Origin: Thermoplasmatota archaeon
GTDB lineage: Archaea > Thermoplasmatota > E2 > DHVEG-1
DNA: 35,927 nt
Assembly (NCBI GenBank): GCA_030619765.1
Contig: JAUXAU010000030.1
Span: 1-35,927 of the forward strand
Direction of reading: 5' to 3'
The position numbers and the translations under genes are program-made. A model generated the notes under the pieces. That model was not told the DNA's origin, did not search any database, and saw only the letters and a list, made by a program, of their open reading frames with translations. Shown piece after piece: positions 34,125-35,927 of this stretch. Position 1 is the stretch's first letter. Each line of letters begins with the position of its first letter.

Positions 34125-34433
34125 ATATATCGCCTCGTTAGATTGGATTCTATTAGATTTGGCATCAAACGATTATATTTAATATTTATATATTATATAT
34201 TAATTTTTATATTATTTAATCTTATGTCTCATAATTTCATAAAAAATTATTTCTAGACGGAAAAGCAAATAGGCAGCTGATAGTCTCTAGGTTTATGACA
34301 CCATAATAGTTTTATATTTTGGAGATGTTTCTTAAACGCAACATCTTAGGTGAGATAAAAATTAGTTATTGGATTAAATCTCCATTACATTGGAACTTTA
34401 AATATACTTATTTAAAAAAGAGGTAGAAAAAAT
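34125..34433. other. AT-rich divergent intergenic region
   Basis: This region contains several TATA-like stretches, including ATTTATATATTATATA around 34184-34200 and CTTTAAATATACTT about 34396-34409, the latter well placed for the downstream response regulator. A 33-codon ORF at 34325-34426 ends inside that gene's SD and is not supported as a gene. No structured element was recognised. Confidence 0.4.
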
Positions 34434-34823
34434 ATGAAAAAGATTATGGTGGTAGATGATAATCCAGATCACCTTCATTCCATTAAACAAACAATAGAAA
34501 ATATGGATGACGATTATAAGGTCACATGTGCCTCTAGCGGGATTCGATGTCTTAAATTATTGAAGGATAACGAAATTCCTGATCTTATATTGTTGGATAT
34601 TATGATGCCAAAGATGAATGGCTGGGAAACTTTTAAAACTATACAAGAAAACTCATCGTGGAGAAATATCCCCGTGGTTTTTCTTTCAGCGAGAACGGAT
34701 GATTTTGCTCAGAACGCTGGAAATTTTTTAGCTACAGACTATATAGAAAAACCTTTTGATATAGATGATCTAAAGAAAAGAATTGAAAAGGTTCTGAAGA
34801 AGAATAATTCGGAAGTTCTTTAA
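34434..34823 (+). CDS. Stand-alone response regulator receiver protein
   Basis: A 129-residue single receiver domain. The acidic pocket is MVVDDNPD, the phosphoacceptor is Asp55 in LILLDIMMPKMNGWE, and the Ser/Thr and Lys switch residues are in FLSARTD and YIEKPFD. There is no output domain and no cognate kinase nearby, so it probably acts by protein contact downstream of a kinase encoded elsewhere. An AGAGGTAG SD lies 7 bases before the ATG. It is paralogous to the regulator at 16951-17316. Confidence 0.93.
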   Translation: MKKIMVVDDNPDHLHSIKQTIENMDDDYKVTCASSGIRCLKLLKDNEIPDLILLDIMMPKMNGWETFKTIQENSSWRNIPVVFLSARTDDFAQNAGNFLATDYIEKPFDIDDLKKRIEKVLKKNNSEVL

Positions 34824-34872
34824 ATATCGATGATAACTAAAAATATTATATTTGTATAATATGTATGTCTAA

Positions 34873-35048
34873 ATGAAAAGTAATACTCTCAGTTGATGAA
34901 GAAATTGTTAAAAAAGCAAAGAATTTGAATATCAACATCAGTACTTTTCTCGAAGTAAAACTTGTGGAGTACATTGCTAATCGTGGTAAGTGCTCCCGTC
35001 GGGACTCCTCGCTAGGGGTTCAATGCCCCCACCGTTGGGGCACTTAAC
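34873..35048 (+). pseudogene. CcdA-like antitoxin remnant, frameshifted at the start and overrun at the end
   Basis: From 34877 the frame reads KVILSVDEEIVKKAKNLNIN, then a STFLEVKLVEYI segment, the pattern of archaeal CcdA/ribbon-helix-helix antitoxins. No start codon is in frame. ATG 34873 is followed by AAAA where three A's would give MKVILSVDEE, so a one-base A insertion (34876-34879) would explain the break. A second ATG at 34865 is in frame but hits TGA at 34874. After about residue 38 the frame runs into the GC-rich repeat at 34988-35102 and stops at TAA 35046. No toxin gene follows. Confidence 0.55.
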
Positions 35049-35102
35049 CATTGGCTATAATGCCCGTTTGGGGCTTTGGTGTTAAGAGTTCAATGCCCCC
35101 AC
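34988..35102. repeat. Structured GC-rich element with 15-bp direct repeat, possible IS605 right-end or tRNA-like relic
   Basis: A 15-base direct repeat, GTTCAATGCCCCCAC, occurs at 35018-35032 and 35088-35102. AAGTGC (34988-34993) pairs with GCACTT (35040-35045) around two hairpins: TCCC-GTC-GGGA (34994-35004) and TGCCCC/GGGGCA (35024-35029 with 35037-35042). A further GCCC-GTTT-GGGGC hairpin lies near 35062-35074, inside a TTAACCA / TGGTGTTAA pairing. A T-run follows the second repeat. The dense stems in AT-rich DNA suggest an insertion-sequence end or structured RNA. Confidence 0.5.
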
Positions 35103-35239
35103 TTTTTTTCTAAAATACCAAAGATATAATGAGTTTTTGGAAAGTAATACCTATTTTCAAAGATGCCAAAGACATCCCTAATTATGTCCTGAATTACCTA
35201 TTTGTTAGGTGCCAATTTATAAAAAATAAAAGAGAAGGA

Positions 35240-35927
35240 CTAATGGTATAGCCCACGTAGTTGTCTTAGTATTGGAAATGCATTAGGAAATAGCTCAAAA
35301 ATTCTTTGCAATAATGTAATATGTGTATCTAATTGTTGAGTTACAGGCATAACAACTTCAAGTGTTGCCCAATCACTCGCATCACCATATACATCTGTTG
35401 CTTTGACTTTTACAACATATGTTCCTTCTTCTGCCCATGTATAATCAATTGTTTGACAAGTTCCGGATGTAAATGGACCTATACAAATTTCACCAGAGTC
35501 ATCTCCAAAATCAAAACAATATATTATGTCATCTCCCTCTGGGTCCGTAGAACAAACTTCATATGTATATTGTTCTCCAGCAGTGCCCTCAGTTGGACCA
35601 TCTATTGTTGGAGTGCTAGGAGGTTGATTTCCAAGTTTAGCAACAAACACATCACTATCTCCTTGGCTGGTTAGATTGTATGGGCCAAAATCTGCAATAC
35701 CCTCGAAAGATCCTGTTACTACTGTGGAATCGTCCGAAAGCGTTACGATTCCCCGGCCTACATCCACAGACGTCCCACCTGCACGTGTTTCGCCCACATG
35801 ATAGTGCCATCTGTCTTGTAATGGGCCACAAAAATATCGTCACTACCATCCGAAACCAGAGTAGTTTCGGCTGATTCACCTTTCCCGAATGTCGCTGAAT
35901 CACTGAAAGATCCAATCACAATTGTGG
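35240..35927 (-). pseudogene. SBBP beta-propeller repeat / PKD surface protein, frameshifted and cut by the window end
   Basis: On the minus strand the window-end frame reads VIGSFSDSATFGKGE ... DDIFVAHYKTDGTIMWAK and then leaves the pattern. The next frame continues RAGGTSVDVGRGIVTL, VVTGSFEGIADFG, SDVFVAKLG. Together they make SBBP (seven-bladed propeller) repeats, so one base is missing, or two are extra, near 35783-35793. After the repeats come a PKD domain (PEGDDIIYCFDFGDDSGE; four cysteines) and the C-terminal tail LLQRIFELFPNAFPILRQL. The N-terminus lies outside the window. The frameshift may be a real mutation or an assembly error. Confidence 0.8.

Noticed and set aside
34325..34426. 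33-codon ORF upstream of the second response regulator
   Set aside because: The nearest TATA-like stretch is only about 10 bases before its ATG, so transcription would start inside it, and it ends within the next gene's SD.
34985..35050. A functional tRNA gene around GGGGTTCAATGCCCC
   Set aside because: A T-arm-like loop is present, but no matching acceptor strand, D arm or proper anticodon arm could be placed on either strand.
1..35927. CRISPR array
   Set aside because: No regularly spaced repeats of 24-40 bases were seen; the 15-bp repeat near 35018-35102 occurs only twice.

Overview
The window reads as an AT-rich chromosomal segment of a euryarchaeon, most likely a member of the Thermoplasmatota or a close relative. 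Support from the sequence: an archaeal TATA-binding protein, archaeal Trm1, archaeal-type ether-lipid head-group enzymes (PssA, Asd), an archaeosortase, DUF424 and DUF763 proteins, TATA-box promoters and strong Shine-Dalgarno (SD) sites. The phylum is inferred, partly from the C-terminal style of the NosD-like protein. There is no rRNA gene, no convincing tRNA gene and no CRISPR array.

Layout. 1-313 holds the left end of an IS200/IS605 insertion sequence that runs off the window. 411-3419 (minus) holds a secreted NosD-like beta-helix protein, then the pair THEP1 NTPase and Trm1. 3605-5311 is a secreted metallophosphoesterase. 5287-7533 (minus) is a tightly overlapped artA-asd-pssA operon: archaeosortase plus the enzymes that make archaetidylserine and archaetidylethanolamine. 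7600-13037 (minus) is a ten-gene, translationally coupled operon. Its order matches the membrane arm of membrane-bound hydrogenase (MbhA-I plus MbhM), but no hydrogenase or ferredoxin subunit (J, K, L, N) is present. 13234-15029 (plus) is a thyX / riboflavin-pathway reductase / Mut7-C operon. 15032-18071 holds DUF424, two very small genes, DUF763, a response regulator and TBP.

18352-29863 looks like an envelope island. It holds a large secreted transglutaminase-like protein, a secreted beta-propeller, a secreted alpha/beta hydrolase, an FkbM methyltransferase, a sulfotransferase, a GT-B glycosyltransferase, a membrane-anchored triple-LEA14 protein and a protein with kinase-like motifs. 30089-33737 holds a secreted purple-acid-phosphatase-like protein, two tandem cyclophilins (one membrane anchored), a dCTP-deaminase-fold enzyme that looks like a dUTPase, and a tandem PRC-barrel protein. 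33831-35927 is eroded: a small helical ORF, a second lone response regulator, a frameshifted antitoxin-like gene running into a structured GC-rich repeat, and a frameshifted beta-propeller/PKD surface protein cut by the window end.

How the genes fit together. ThyX and the dUTPase-like enzyme both bear on thymidylate supply, and the riboflavin reductase feeds the flavin that ThyX uses. PssA, Asd and ArtA form a plausible lipid-anchoring module for surface proteins, although no protein in the window shows the C-terminal sorting signal ArtA is known to recognise. The Mbh-like arm is the most unusual block: an ion-translocating complex I-type membrane module without its electron-transfer partner nearby.
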